Shown: positions 35,412-46,620 of the stretch, piece by piece
Position numbering within the stretch: position 1 is the stretch's first letter
Layout of the letters: the number at the start of each line of letters is the position of its first letter
NCBI RefSeq assembly: GCF_031583065.1
Contig: NZ_CP134053.1
Coordinates: 310,001 to 374,000, forward strand
DNA from: Streptomyces sp. CGMCC 4.7035
GTDB taxonomy: Bacteria > Actinomycetota > Actinomycetes > Streptomycetales > Streptomycetaceae
Direction: 5' to 3'
Length of the DNA: 64,000 nucleotides
Notes under the pieces: model-generated
Database searches by the model: none
Seen by the model: only the letters and a program-made list of their open reading frames with translations
What the model was told of the DNA's origin: nothing
Made by a program: the position numbers and the translations under genes

Positions 35412-35844
35412 TTCCGGAGAGCGGGGGCAGCGGCTGCGAGGTGGTTGCGGACGGCTGCCTCCCCGCTGAGCGGGTCAGCCGCGCGGGTGACGCAGGCGTA
35501 CCGAGACCCAGCGGGCCCGGCGGCGCAGGATGTGCGGGATCCCCACCCGAGGGTCCGAGCCCGCCAGCTGCGGGGCGCCCCTTTGGTGGGAGCTCGGCCC
35601 GGCGGCCGAGCGGCGGTTGCGTGCTACGTCACTGTAGTCGTGCGTCCAGCCCATACCCCGACGTCTGCCCTTGCCCCAAGGTCGATAACCGCGCCTGGGC
35701 ACCCCAATTGGCTTATGCGGCGGGCATGTGGCCGTTCGTAGAACAGTCGTTCACGTCCGGATACCGGGCGCGTACACGCGGTCACCGGGCGGGCTCGCGG
35801 TCTTCCGGCCGACTGGCCGGTTCCCGCGGGTCCCGGCGGCCGGG
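35412..35844. other. Intergenic region between marP-like and hydrolase genes
   Basis: 433 bases between convergent genes. A 59-codon minus-strand ORF (35475-35654) is the only gene-like item. No clear terminator was seen. Confidence 0.5.
35475..35654 (-). CDS. Possible small basic protein (59 residues)
   Basis: An ATG-initiated ORF of 59 residues (MGWTHDYSDVARNRRSAAGP, ending IPHILRRRARWVSVRLRHPRG). The third codon positions are mostly G/C, as in real genes here. Very basic C-terminus. A weak purine-rich site (cgggg) lies before it. No family is recognised; it may be spurious. Confidence 0.35.
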   Translation of the reverse strand: MGWTHDYSDVARNRRSAAGPSSHQRGAPQLAGSDPRVGIPHILRRRARWVSVRLRHPRG

Positions 35845-36795
35845 TCACCGGTCGGGTTCGGGGTCCTTGAGCCAGTTGATCAGCTCGGAGGAGAACGCCA
35901 CGGGGTCCTCCTCGTGCGGGAAGTGCCCAAGGCCGTCGAACAGCCGCCAGCGGTACGGCGCCTCCACGTACTCGCCCGATCCGGCCGCGCTCCTCGTCCG
36001 CATCACGGGGTCCAGCGAGCCGTGCAGATGCAGGGTCGGGACGCGGACGGGCCGCTTCATGCGCCGGTTGAACTGGATGCCGTCGGGCCGGGCCAGGGAG
36101 CGCACCATCCAGCGGTACGGCTCGATCGAGCAGTGCGCTGTCGACGGGATGCACATGGCGCGCCGGTACGTCTCCACGGCCTCGTCGTCCGGCAGCCGCG
36201 GCCCCGACCAGTCCCGGATCAGCCGGCCGACCAGGGCGGCGCCGTCGGCGGTGAGCCGGCGCTCGGGGATCCAGGGCCGCTGGAACCCCCAGATGTAGGA
36301 ACCGGCGGCCGTCTGCTTGACGTCACCGAGCATCGCCGAGCGCCAGCGCCGCGGATGCGGCATCGAGGCGACCACGAGCCGCCTGACGAGCTTGGGGCGC
36401 ATCGCGGCCGCGGTCCAGGCGAGGTATCCGCCCAGGTCATGGCCGACGAGTGCGGCGTCGGGCTCGCCCAGGGACCGTACGACGCCGGTGATGTCGAGGG
36501 CCAGGTTCGCGGGGTCGTAACCGCGTGGTGTGCGGTCGCTGCCGCCGACTCCGCGCAGATCCATCGCCACGGCCCGGAAGCCCGCGTCCGCGAGCGCCAC
36601 CAGTTGGTGCCGCCAGGTCCACCAGAACTGCGGGAAGCCGTGCAGCAGCAGTACCAGCGGTCCATCGCCCAGTTCCGCGATGTGGAAGCGTGCGCCGTTG
36701 GCCGCGACGTCCCGGTGCGTCACCGCCTTCCCGCCGGGCACGTCGAGCCGTACGACCGAGGTGGGTTGGGCCGAAGGGATGGCGGGGTCCGTCAT
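35845..36795 (-). CDS. Alpha/beta-fold hydrolase (epoxide hydrolase-like)
   Basis: 316 residues from the ATG at 36795. It has the oxyanion HGFP (52-55, LVLLLHGFPQFWWTWRHQL), the nucleophile elbow GHDLGG with Asp120 and a late His (GLGHFPHEEDP); an Asp nucleophile is typical of epoxide hydrolases and haloalkane dehalogenases, not of esterases. A tyrosine-bearing cap lies in between. The start overlaps the stop of the holin-like gene by 4 bases (co-translation). Confidence 0.93.
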   Translation of the reverse strand: MTDPAIPSAQPTSVVRLDVPGGKAVTHRDVAANGARFHIAELGDGPLVLLLHGFPQFWWTWRHQLVALADAGFRAVAMDLRGVGGSDRTPRGYDPANLALDITGVVRSLGEPDAALVGHDLGGYLAWTAAAMRPKLVRRLVVASMPHPRRWRSAMLGDVKQTAAGSYIWGFQRPWIPERRLTADGAALVGRLIRDWSGPRLPDDEAVETYRRAMCIPSTAHCSIEPYRWMVRSLARPDGIQFNRRMKRPVRVPTLHLHGSLDPVMRTRSAAGSGEYVEAPYRWRLFDGLGHFPHEEDPVAFSSELINWLKDPEPDR

Positions 36796-37271
36796 GAGGA
36801 CGAGCGTGCCACAGCCTCGACCGCCGCGTCGGCCGGGCTGGGCTGACGGGGGTGGGGCTTGGCGTGCTGCAGGACGCCCGCGGTCTCCTTCATCGACGCC
36901 GCGACCTTCTGTGGGCCCTTGCTCTTCTTGGCCTTCTTCGCGAAGGCCATGCCGATGAGCGCGAGCAGCCCGGCGACCAGCACGTTGGCGGCGAAGGACA
37001 GCAGGAAGCAGACGGCCATGTTCCAGCCGCTCCAGGTCCGGATGCCGTACGCCAGCGCGAAGTTCAGCATCGGCAGGGAGAACAACAGCACCGCGCCCGC
37101 GGCCGAGAACGCGCCGCCGCTCGTCGCGCCGCGCTTGACGTCCTGCTTGAGCTGGGCCTTCGCCAGAGCGATCTCGTCGTGCACCAGTGCGGACAATTCG
37201 GTCGTCGCCGAGGCGAACAGCTGGCCGATGCTGCGTTCGGCGCCGACCGGGCTGCCGTCGGGTGCGCTCAT
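36792..37271 (-). CDS. Phage holin-family (Actinobacterial Holin-X) membrane protein
   Basis: 159 residues: an amphipathic N-terminus (IGQLFASATTELSALVHDEI), ALAKAQLKQDVKRGATS, two membrane helices (about 53-78 and 85-111) and a charged tail. This is the DUF1469/Holin-X type found chromosomally in actinobacteria. It is not prophage evidence. The function is unclear; coupled with the hydrolase gene. Confidence 0.88.
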   Translation of the reverse strand: MSAPDGSPVGAERSIGQLFASATTELSALVHDEIALAKAQLKQDVKRGATSGGAFSAAGAVLLFSLPMLNFALAYGIRTWSGWNMAVCFLLSFAANVLVAGLLALIGMAFAKKAKKSKGPQKVAASMKETAGVLQHAKPHPRQPSPADAAVEAVARSSS

Positions 37272-37400
37272 CGCGGTCTCCCTGCTCTCTGCGTACGTAC
37301 TCCGCGGACAGTGCGGAGTTTTGTGGATGTGTCAGATCATGCCGGACGGTCGTTCTCCTCGCTTGCCCGCCCGTCACTTCGTCAATCGTGCCGTCCCGGT

Positions 37401-38816
37401 TCAGGCGGTCGTGCTGTTCCCGGACTCGGCCGAGGGCCCGGTGCCGGCGGACTTCAGCGCGGCGAGCCTGCGGTGCTCGGCGGCCTTGCGCTCATGGATA
37501 TCGGCCATGCGCAGGTGGTACGCGGGGTCGTCCTCTTCGTAGACGTCCGGAATGCCGTCCAGGTCCTCGTCGCGCTCTTCGTCCACACACAGGGCGCGGT
37601 ACTTGGCGTTGCGCACCTTCAGCAGCGTGGTCGCGCACACGGCCGCGATCAGCGAACCGGTGAGGACGGCGGCCTTGACCTCGTCCATGAGTGCCGGATC
37701 GCCGCCGAATGCCAGTTCGCCGATGAGGAGCGAGACGGTGAAGCCGACGCCGGCCAGGGAGGCGACGGCGAACACGTCGGGCCAGGCGAGGTCGTCGCTG
37801 AGGGAGGCCCTGGTGAAGCGCGCCGTCAGCCATGTACCGCCGAAGACGCCGACCGTCTTGCCGACGACGAGGCCGAGCACGACGCCGAGCGTCTCCGGCT
37901 TGGCGAACACGTCCCCGAGCGCCCCGCCCGAGATCGCGACCCCCGCGCTGAACAGGGCGAACAGCGGCACCGCGAGACCGGCCGACAGGGGCCGTACGAG
38001 ATGTTCGATGTGCTCGCCGGGGGAGTGTTCCTCCCCTTCGTGGCGGTGGCAGCGCAGCATCAGCCCCATGGCCACACCGGCGATGGTGGCGTGGATGCCG
38101 CTGTTGTACATCAGCCCCCAGACCACCAGGGCGAGCGGGACGTACACGTACCAGCCGCGTACGCCCTTCCGCAGCAGCACCCAGAACACGGCGAGGCCGA
38201 CGACGGCGCCGCCCAGAGCCGCGAAGTTCAGCCGGTCCGTGAAGAAGACCGCGATGATCAGGATCGCGAAGAGGTCGTCGACGACGGCGAGGGTGAGCAG
38301 GAAGGCGCGCAGGGCGGACGGCAGGGAGGTGCCGATGACCGCGAGGACGGCGAGCGCGAAGGCGATGTCGGTGGCCGTCGGGACCGCCCAGCCGGCCAAG
38401 GAACCGCCGCCGGTGGCGTTGGTGAGGGCGTAGACAACCGCGGGTACGGCCATGCCGCAGAGCGCCGCGACGACCGGGAGCGCCGCGGCGCGGGGGTCTC
38501 GCAGGTCTCCCGCGACCAGCTCGCGTTTGAGCTCGATCCCGGCGACGAAGAAGAAGATCGCGAGGAGCCCGTCGGCGGCCCAGTGCTGAACGGACAGATC
38601 GAGCCCGAGGGCGGCGGGCCCGAGGTGGTGGTGGACCACACTCTCGTAGCCGCTGTGCAGCGCCGGTATGTTTGCCCAGACCAGAGCGGCTATCGCGGCG
38701 AGCAGAAGCAGCACACCGCCGACGGTCTCGGTGCGCAGGGCGTCCGCGACGAAGTTCCGCTCGGGCAGGGAGAGACGCCCGAGAAACATGCGGTTACGGG
38801 TGCGGGGCGCGGCCAC
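37401..38816 (-). CDS. nhaA: Na+/H+ antiporter NhaA
   Basis: 471 residues, about 12 membrane helices. The transport aspartates are Asp150 (VPTATDIAFALAV) and Asp180-Asp181 (LAVVDDLFAILI), spaced exactly as in the E. coli enzyme (133, 163, 164). The C-terminus has an added hydrophilic acidic tail (residues about 410-471, DEERDEDLDGIPDVYEEDD). Two protons are exchanged for one sodium, supporting pH and salt homeostasis. Confidence 0.96.
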   Translation of the reverse strand: MAAPRTRNRMFLGRLSLPERNFVADALRTETVGGVLLLLAAIAALVWANIPALHSGYESVVHHHLGPAALGLDLSVQHWAADGLLAIFFFVAGIELKRELVAGDLRDPRAAALPVVAALCGMAVPAVVYALTNATGGGSLAGWAVPTATDIAFALAVLAVIGTSLPSALRAFLLTLAVVDDLFAILIIAVFFTDRLNFAALGGAVVGLAVFWVLLRKGVRGWYVYVPLALVVWGLMYNSGIHATIAGVAMGLMLRCHRHEGEEHSPGEHIEHLVRPLSAGLAVPLFALFSAGVAISGGALGDVFAKPETLGVVLGLVVGKTVGVFGGTWLTARFTRASLSDDLAWPDVFAVASLAGVGFTVSLLIGELAFGGDPALMDEVKAAVLTGSLIAAVCATTLLKVRNAKYRALCVDEERDEDLDGIPDVYEEDDPAYHLRMADIHERKAAEHRRLAALKSAGTGPSAESGNSTTA

Positions 38817-38946
38817 GGCGGAGACCTCCGGGTCGGTACGACATACTGACGCCCGCCGTCAGAACTCACTCACGGCGGCTTGCCGACCAGACTTCCCGGC
38901 ACACCTGGAGTCCCTACTTTACCTGAGCCTTACGTTCGGGGACGGC

Positions 38947-38987
38947 TGAGAAGGGGCGCCCGGCGTGCTGCCGGGCGCCCCTTCTCA
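38947..38987 (-). terminator. Terminator downstream of acs
   Basis: A perfect 18-bp stem (tgagaaggggcgcccggc / gccgggcgccccttctca) with a 5-base loop, 15 bases past the acs stop on the minus strand, before nhaA. Confidence 0.9.
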
Positions 38988-39001
38988 GGTGCGGGGGAGA
39001 C

Positions 39002-40957
<1,956 letters not shown>

Positions 40958-41425
40958 GACATCTCCCTTTCCCAGGGTGTCCGTTGTGTCCCAGGCCACA
41001 GCTCATCAGACCGGGGGGCTCGGTGACAAGGGCTGGCCGCAAATTGGTTTAGACCTGTGGTCGCATCCGTCGGCGAGGTGTTCCGTGTGCGAGCCGGTCC
41101 CTGCCTGGCTCGTGCGGCCGTCGGTCATTCGTTCTGATGGTGGTCGGCCCGTGGGAGTTCAGTCGTGTAACGCCTTTCACATCCGACCATGCGGTCCGCC
41201 AAGCTCGGCCTGAGGGCCGGAGCAGGTGCCCCGGCCCCTGAGAACCGCTGCCGGTCGGGTGCGCCGACCGAGCCGCAACCGGTGAGCCCGGCCCGGCGGT
41301 CGTCGTGCGGTCGTCATCGGGGTCAGTTGTCATCGGGGTCGGTTGTCATCGGGGTGGTCGTCACCGGGCTGGGCTGGTCGTCACCGGGTGCGGCCGTCCC
41401 CCGTACGGTCGCACCCGGTGCCCGC
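40958..41425. other. Intergenic region between acs and the SulP-carbonic anhydrase gene
   Basis: 468 bases without a gene. The acs promoter side (40958-41150) has no clear -10/-35 pair. Around 41305-41400 a short repeated motif ((t/c)gtcatcggggt) recurs four times. Confidence 0.55.
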
Positions 41426-43810
41426 TCATGCCGGGCTGCGCACGTCCTCCGGGCCCGCCACGTGGTCGAACACGTCCTCTGCGCCTGCCTCGGTGAGGAG
41501 ATACGCCTGTGCCTCCCCCACGTGGAAGTACATCCCGTGCAGCTCCAGCGCGTCCTCCCGCAGCGCACGCGCCACCGACTCGTGCGCCCGCAGATGCTCC
41601 AGCTGCTGGACGACATTGGTCAGGCAGAGCTGCTCCACCGCATCGGCGGGTGCCCGCCCGGCCAGCCGCGCCCAGGGCTGCTCCTCGTCTGCCATCCGCT
41701 CCAGACTGGGCACTCCGTGCCGCAGCCACCGCCTGAGCGGGGTCGGCGCACCGTCCGGCTCCGAAGTGAGCAGAGCCTGCATCGCCCCGCACCCGGAGTG
41801 CCCGCACACGGTGATGGACCGCACCTTCAGAACGTCCACCGCGTACTCGATGGCCGCGGCCACCGAGTCGTCCCCGCTCTCCGCGCCGGGCAGCGGCACC
41901 AGATTGCCGACATTGCGGACGACGAAGAGGTCGCCGGGACCACTGGAGGTGATCATCGACGTGACGAGCCGCGAGTCGGCGCATGTGAGAAAGAGCTGCG
42001 ACGGCCGCTGCCCTTCGCGCGCGAGACGGGCCAGCTCGCCGCGCACCAGCGGGGCCGTGTTCCGCTGGAACGCGCTGATGCCGCGTGCGAGTTGATGCCC
42101 GCTCGCTCTGGACCCGGTGCCCGGACCGCTCGGATGGCTGCCGGGCGGCGCGGAGGGCGGGCGCTCGCACTGGTGGTTGCGCCACGGTGTCCAGGGCCGG
42201 CACCGGCACGCGGAGGCCTCCGCGTGCTCCTGGCTCTCCTTGAGTGCGGGAGAGTCCAGTGCCGACATCGCGATACGGGTTCCGGCCCGGCCGGTGAGGT
42301 CGACCGTGCCGCCCTGCGTGAGGTGCGTCTTCTGCCAGTCGTGCAACGACTCGTACGCCGCGTGGTCCATGAACGACCCGTCCAGTTCCACGACGGCGTC
42401 CGACCCGGCGGGTACCAGGTGCAGTGCCCGGCTGAGCCGGGGCACCGCGAGGAACGTCAACTGCCCTCGTACATGTACGTAATGGACTCCCCCTCTCTCT
42501 TCGTGCGTGATGCGGGTGCGGGCGAGGCGGTGCAGGGCGACGGCTACGGCCACGGCTACCCCCAGCGTCACGCCCTCCAGGACGCCCAGGAGGACGACGC
42601 CGAGCGTGGTCACGGCGTACACCAGTACCTCTCGGTGGCGGGTGACCGTGCGGATGTGGTGCAGGGACACCATCTGGATACCGACGGCCATCACCAGGGC
42701 GGCGAGCGAGGCGAGGGGGATCAGCTCGAGCACCGGGACCATCAGCAGCGCGGCTACTACTACCCAAACGCCGTGCATCATCGTGGAGTTCCGGCTGACG
42801 GCACCGGATTGCACGTTTGCCGAACTGCGCACCGCGACCCCGGTGACGGGCAGTCCGCCGAGGGCGCCGGAGACCACATTGGCGGCGCCTTGGCCGCGCA
42901 GCTCCCGGTCGAGGTCCGGGCGGGGGAGGCGTACAGCGCCGCGGAGGGTGGCGAGTTTGTCGACGGCGACGGCCGAGAGCAGGGACTCGATGCTGCCGAC
43001 CAGGGTGATGGTGAGCACGGCGGCCACGAGGCCCGGCACGGGCCCTTCGGGCAGCTGTGGCAGAGCGTGGCTGGACCAGGAGGGCAGGTCCACCCGGGCC
43101 AGGTGCAGCCCGGCGAGCGAGGCGGCCGCCGTGGCCCCGACGACGGCGACCAGGGCGGCCGGGACCCTGCGCAAGAGCTGCCCGGGACGCCCCGGAAGCC
43201 GTGGCCACGCCAGGAGGAGGGCCAGGGTGAGCGCGCTCACCGACACGGCGGCCGGGTGGAGGTTCGCCAACTGCGCGGGCAGCGCCCGGAGGTTGTCGAC
43301 GACCGAACTCTGCGGCGTACCGCCGAGCACGATGTGGAGCTGGGCGACGGCGATGGTGACGCCGATACCGGCGAGCATGCCGTGCACGATCGCGGGGCTG
43401 ACGGCGAGTGCGGTACGGGCCACGCGCAGGCAGCCGAGGCCCAGTTGGGCGAGGCCGGCGAGGACGGTGATGGCGCACGTCGTACGCCATCCGTAGCGGT
43501 GGATGAGGTCGGCGGTGACGACGGTGAGTCCGGCGGCGGGCCCGCTGACCTGGAGCGGGGCGCCGCCGAGCCGGCCGGCGACGAGTCCGCCGACGGCCGC
43601 GGCGACGAGGCCGGCCTGGAGCGGGGCGCCGGTGGCGAGGGCGATGCCGAGGGACAGGGGGAGCGCGATCAGGAAGACCGCGATGGAGGCTGACAGATCG
43701 GCGCCCGCGACGCGGAAGCGGCGGGGCGGGGTCGGTGGGGGGCTGTGGGGCTGATGCACGCGCTTGGGCCGAGTCGAGTCGGCGGCGCGGGCGGGGACGC
43801 AGGCAGACAT
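41426..43810 (-). CDS. SulP transporter / carbonic anhydrase fusion
   Basis: 794 residues in one frame. Residues about 35-440: SulP family (ASIAVFLIALPLSLGIALAT, the QVSGPAAGLTVV motif, multiple helices). Residues about 450-545: a STAS domain. Residues about 580-790: beta-carbonic anhydrase with zinc ligands Cys610 (FLTCADSR, Asp612), His671 and Cys674 (VCGHSGCGAM). The simplest model is bicarbonate transport coupled to CO2/bicarbonate interconversion. The fusion type is known in actinobacteria. Start: ATG at 43810. Confidence 0.95.
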   Translation of the reverse strand: MSACVPARAADSTRPKRVHQPHSPPPTPPRRFRVAGADLSASIAVFLIALPLSLGIALATGAPLQAGLVAAAVGGLVAGRLGGAPLQVSGPAAGLTVVTADLIHRYGWRTTCAITVLAGLAQLGLGCLRVARTALAVSPAIVHGMLAGIGVTIAVAQLHIVLGGTPQSSVVDNLRALPAQLANLHPAAVSVSALTLALLLAWPRLPGRPGQLLRRVPAALVAVVGATAAASLAGLHLARVDLPSWSSHALPQLPEGPVPGLVAAVLTITLVGSIESLLSAVAVDKLATLRGAVRLPRPDLDRELRGQGAANVVSGALGGLPVTGVAVRSSANVQSGAVSRNSTMMHGVWVVVAALLMVPVLELIPLASLAALVMAVGIQMVSLHHIRTVTRHREVLVYAVTTLGVVLLGVLEGVTLGVAVAVAVALHRLARTRITHEERGGVHYVHVRGQLTFLAVPRLSRALHLVPAGSDAVVELDGSFMDHAAYESLHDWQKTHLTQGGTVDLTGRAGTRIAMSALDSPALKESQEHAEASACRCRPWTPWRNHQCERPPSAPPGSHPSGPGTGSRASGHQLARGISAFQRNTAPLVRGELARLAREGQRPSQLFLTCADSRLVTSMITSSGPGDLFVVRNVGNLVPLPGAESGDDSVAAAIEYAVDVLKVRSITVCGHSGCGAMQALLTSEPDGAPTPLRRWLRHGVPSLERMADEEQPWARLAGRAPADAVEQLCLTNVVQQLEHLRAHESVARALREDALELHGMYFHVGEAQAYLLTEAGAEDVFDHVAGPEDVRSPA

Positions 43811-44159
43811 GGTTCCCGTCTCCTCCGGTGCGGCGCGGTCGCGTAACTGGTGGTCCTCGGCTGATGGGCCGGGGGGTGGGGTCGCGGCCGTGGATCACGG
43901 CGTACAGCGGCGGGATATCCCAACAGTCGGTAAATGGATCGTAATGCGAAGTAAAGGAAGCGTATCTAATTTCGGAGCAAATAGGGCAATTAATCACCCA
44001 GGAGGGTGAATCACTAATTTCGTCGGCTTGTCATACAAATTTCAGTGAGACTCCGTGGGACCTTGGCCGGGCTGCCTGTGGACGCGGGCTTGAGCCCGTA
44101 CGGCGCCGCAGAACACCTGCCCAGCGTGGCCTCGACTGAAGGAAGAAGGTGGGCGGAAG
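43811..44159. promoter_or_regulatory. AT-rich divergent promoter region
   Basis: 349 bases between divergent genes. The stretch 43925-44045 is strikingly AT-rich for this genome (for example gtatctaatttcggagcaaata) and contains an imperfect inverted repeat, aatcaccc / gggtgaat (43992-44011). It probably holds both promoters and an operator; no regulator is known from the window. Confidence 0.6.
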
Positions 44160-45422
44160 ATGGCCGCCACCCAGAGGATGGCCGCGGGTGTCGCACTGGC
44201 CGCGGCCGGCGCCACCGCGCTCGCCGGTTGCGTGATCGGCACGACCGGTTCACGGGAAGGCATGAGGAAGGTCGCCGGTGCCCCGGCGCCGGGGAGCGCG
44301 GTCCGCCTGATCGGCGACGGCTCCACCGCGTACACCGGCGCCCAGCCGCATCTGCCCGGACCCGAGCGGCTCAAGTCCGGCGAGAAACCCCCGCAGTTCG
44401 TGGTCTTCTCCTGGGACGGGGCCGGCGAGGACAGCCAGAAGCTGTTCTCGCACTTCCGCAAGGTCGCCAAGGCCAACAACGCGACGATGACGTACTTCCT
44501 GAGCGGCGTGTACATGCTGCCCGAGGAGAAGCGCGACATGTACAAGCCGCCGGAGCACTCGCCGGGCCGCTCCGACATCGGTTTCAACGACGAGAACGGC
44601 ATCAGGAACACCGCGCGGCAGCTGCGTCTGGCCTGGCTGGAGGGCAACGAGATCGGCACCCACTTCAACGGCCACTTCTGCGGCGACGAGGGCGGGGTCG
44701 GCCAATGGTCGGTCGACGAGTGGAAGGACGAGATCGCCCAGGCGAAGGCGTTCGTGAAGTCCTGGAAGACCAACGCCGGCCTGAAGCAGGAGCCGCCGCT
44801 GCCCTTCGACTACGACAAGGAGCTCATCGGCGCTCGCACGCCCTGCCTGGAGGGGCGGAAGAACTTCATGACGGCGGCCCGTGACCTGGGGTTCCGCTAC
44901 GACACCTCCGGTGCCGACGACCAGGTCTGGCCCGGGAAGAAGGAGGGGTTGTGGGACTTGTCGATGCAGCACGTGCCCTTCCCTGGGCACTCCTACGAGC
45001 AGCTGACCATGGACTACAACTTCATGGTCAGCCAGTCGGGCACCCAGACCCAGGGCGACCCCGACAAGTTCGGGGAATGGGGCGACCAGATGCGTGACGG
45101 TCTGCTCCTGGGCTTCCGACGGGCGTACGACGGCAACCGTGCGCCCCTGATCATCGGCAACCACTTCGAGTCCTGGAACGGCGGCACCTATATGCGTGCC
45201 GTCCAGGAAGTCGTCGAGCGCGTCTGCACCCGGGCCGAGGTGCGCTGTGTCTCTTTCCGTCAACTCGTGGACTGGCTGGACGCGCAGGATCCAAGGGTCC
45301 TGGCGCAACTGCGCACGCTCAAGGTCGGCCAGGCCCCCCGGCACGGCTGGGAGTCCTTCCTGGCGGCCTCGCCCGCCCCGGCACCCAGGGGGGTTCCGGG
45401 GGCGCCGCCGGTCAGACCGTAG
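44160..45422 (+). CDS. Lipoprotein, polysaccharide-deacetylase-like
   Basis: 420 residues with a lipobox: ALAAAGATALAGC (Cys24) after a short signal. The domain has FVVFSWDGAGEDSQKLF (Asp86), TYFLSGVYML, NEIGTHFNGHFCGDEG and RTPCLEGRKNFMTAARDLGF, which match the general plan of NodB-type deacetylases (metal-binding Asp/His-x-x-x-His and RxP). The site looks partly altered, so activity is uncertain. Likely attached to the outer face of the membrane. No partner in the neighbouring genes. Confidence 0.82.
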   Translation: MAATQRMAAGVALAAAGATALAGCVIGTTGSREGMRKVAGAPAPGSAVRLIGDGSTAYTGAQPHLPGPERLKSGEKPPQFVVFSWDGAGEDSQKLFSHFRKVAKANNATMTYFLSGVYMLPEEKRDMYKPPEHSPGRSDIGFNDENGIRNTARQLRLAWLEGNEIGTHFNGHFCGDEGGVGQWSVDEWKDEIAQAKAFVKSWKTNAGLKQEPPLPFDYDKELIGARTPCLEGRKNFMTAARDLGFRYDTSGADDQVWPGKKEGLWDLSMQHVPFPGHSYEQLTMDYNFMVSQSGTQTQGDPDKFGEWGDQMRDGLLLGFRRAYDGNRAPLIIGNHFESWNGGTYMRAVQEVVERVCTRAEVRCVSFRQLVDWLDAQDPRVLAQLRTLKVGQAPRHGWESFLAASPAPAPRGVPGAPPVRP

Positions 45423-45527
45423 CCATCGGGCGGCCGTTGCCCCTGGGGAGCGGCCGCCGGCCCAGGCGGGGACGCGGTCGTCGTGCACCCCGCGGCCGCC
45501 TAGCCGTATCGGCCGGACGGCCGTTGC

Positions 45528-46508
45528 TCACACGGTGGCCGCCAGGCCCTCGGTGAGGACGAATCCGGGGTCGATCTGCGCCGCCAGGTCGGCGCCGGTG
45601 CGCTCGTTGCCCCAACTGTTCGCGTTCTTCAGGTGGAAGTGCACCATCTGCTGCGTGTAGCGCTCCCAGTCGCGCAGTTCGTGCGTTGCGTCGGCAGCGA
45701 TCTGAAGAGCGCGCAGGGAGCGGCGGTTGGCGTCCTCCAGGAGCTCGAACCGGGGCGGGTGGCCTTTCTCCATCGAGCGCACCCAGTCCGAGTGCCCGAC
45801 CGTCACGAGCAGGTCGTCACCGACCTCGGCGCGGAGGAAGTCGATGTCGTCCCGGCCCTGCACCTTGTTGCCCACGACCTTCAGGACCACCCCGAAGTCG
45901 CGGGCGTACTCCTTGTACTGGCGATAGACGGAGACCCCCTTCCGGGTCGGCTCGGCGACGAGGAATGTGATGTCGAACCGGGTGAACATGCCGGAGGCGA
46001 AGGAGTCCGAGCCCGCCGTCATGTCGACCACCACGTACTCGTCGCGGCCGTCCACGAGGTGGTTCAGGAACAGCTCCACCGCTCCCGTCTTGGAGTGGTA
46101 GCAGGCGACCCCCAGGTCGGCATCCGTGAAGGGGCCGGTGACCATCAAACGGACGATGTGCCCGTCGAGTTCCACCGGCCGCGCGCAGGCGTCGTAGACC
46201 GGATTGTCCTCCTGAACCCGCAGCAGCCGAGAGCCCTCGCCCGGCGGGGTGGTCTTGATCATCGTCTCGGCGGACGTGATCCGTGGGTTGGAGCCGCGGA
46301 GGAAGTCCTTGATCAGTCGCAGCCGTCCGCCCATGGCGGGCAGTGCCGCGGCCTTGTCCTCGTCGAGTCCGAGCGCGGTTCCCAGGTGCTGGTTGATGTC
46401 CGCGTCGACGGCGACGACGGGCGCTCCGGCGGCGGCGAGGTGGCGGATGAACAGGGAGGACAGGGTCGTCTTGCCACTGCCGCCCTTCCCGACGAAAGCA
46501 ATTTTCAT
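45528..46508 (-). CDS. CooC/ParA-like P-loop ATPase
   Basis: 326 residues from the ATG at 46508 (MKIAFVGKGGSGKTTLSSLF). The deviant Walker A GKGGSGKTT is at residues 7-15, followed by VVAVDADINQHLGTALGLD and VVVDMTAGSDSFASGMFTRF. The type is close to CooC metal-insertion ATPases or Mrp/MinD. The C-terminal half lacks the CXXC of CooC, so it may be a maturation or partition-like protein of unknown target. Divergent from the Fic-like gene. Confidence 0.85.
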   Translation of the reverse strand: MKIAFVGKGGSGKTTLSSLFIRHLAAAGAPVVAVDADINQHLGTALGLDEDKAAALPAMGGRLRLIKDFLRGSNPRITSAETMIKTTPPGEGSRLLRVQEDNPVYDACARPVELDGHIVRLMVTGPFTDADLGVACYHSKTGAVELFLNHLVDGRDEYVVVDMTAGSDSFASGMFTRFDITFLVAEPTRKGVSVYRQYKEYARDFGVVLKVVGNKVQGRDDIDFLRAEVGDDLLVTVGHSDWVRSMEKGHPPRFELLEDANRRSLRALQIAADATHELRDWERYTQQMVHFHLKNANSWGNERTGADLAAQIDPGFVLTEGLAATV

Positions 46509-46563
46509 ATTCACCAAGCGTAGTGTCCTCGTAGCTGTGCGTGGCAGGCTGACGTGAAGAAGA

Positions 46564-46620
46564 CCACTCCTTCGAAGGAGTGGCGCGAAGGTGCGTAGTG
46601 TCGTACTCATGAGTACGACA
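46564..46620. promoter_or_regulatory. Two perfect palindromes in the CooC-like/Fic-like divergent region
   Basis: CCACTCCTTCGAAGGAGTGG (46564-46583) and a 22-bp palindrome (46599-46620, half-site tgtcgtactca) are both exact inverted repeats. The second covers the likely ATG of the Fic-like gene (46609). The 10-mer gcgtagtgtc also occurs at 46518-46527 and 46594-46603. Confidence 0.7.

Noticed and set aside
36792..37271. Holin-like gene as sign of a prophage
   Set aside because: This Holin-X type is a normal chromosomal gene in actinobacteria and no other phage genes are near.
36852..38849. 665-codon plus-strand frame over nhaA and the holin-like gene
   Set aside because: Asp/Glu/Gly/Arg-rich shadow frame; NhaA on the minus strand has exact catalytic spacing.
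41305..41400. Short repeats upstream of the SulP fusion's 3' end as iterons or an origin
   Set aside because: The repeats are short and degenerate, with no replication gene in the area.
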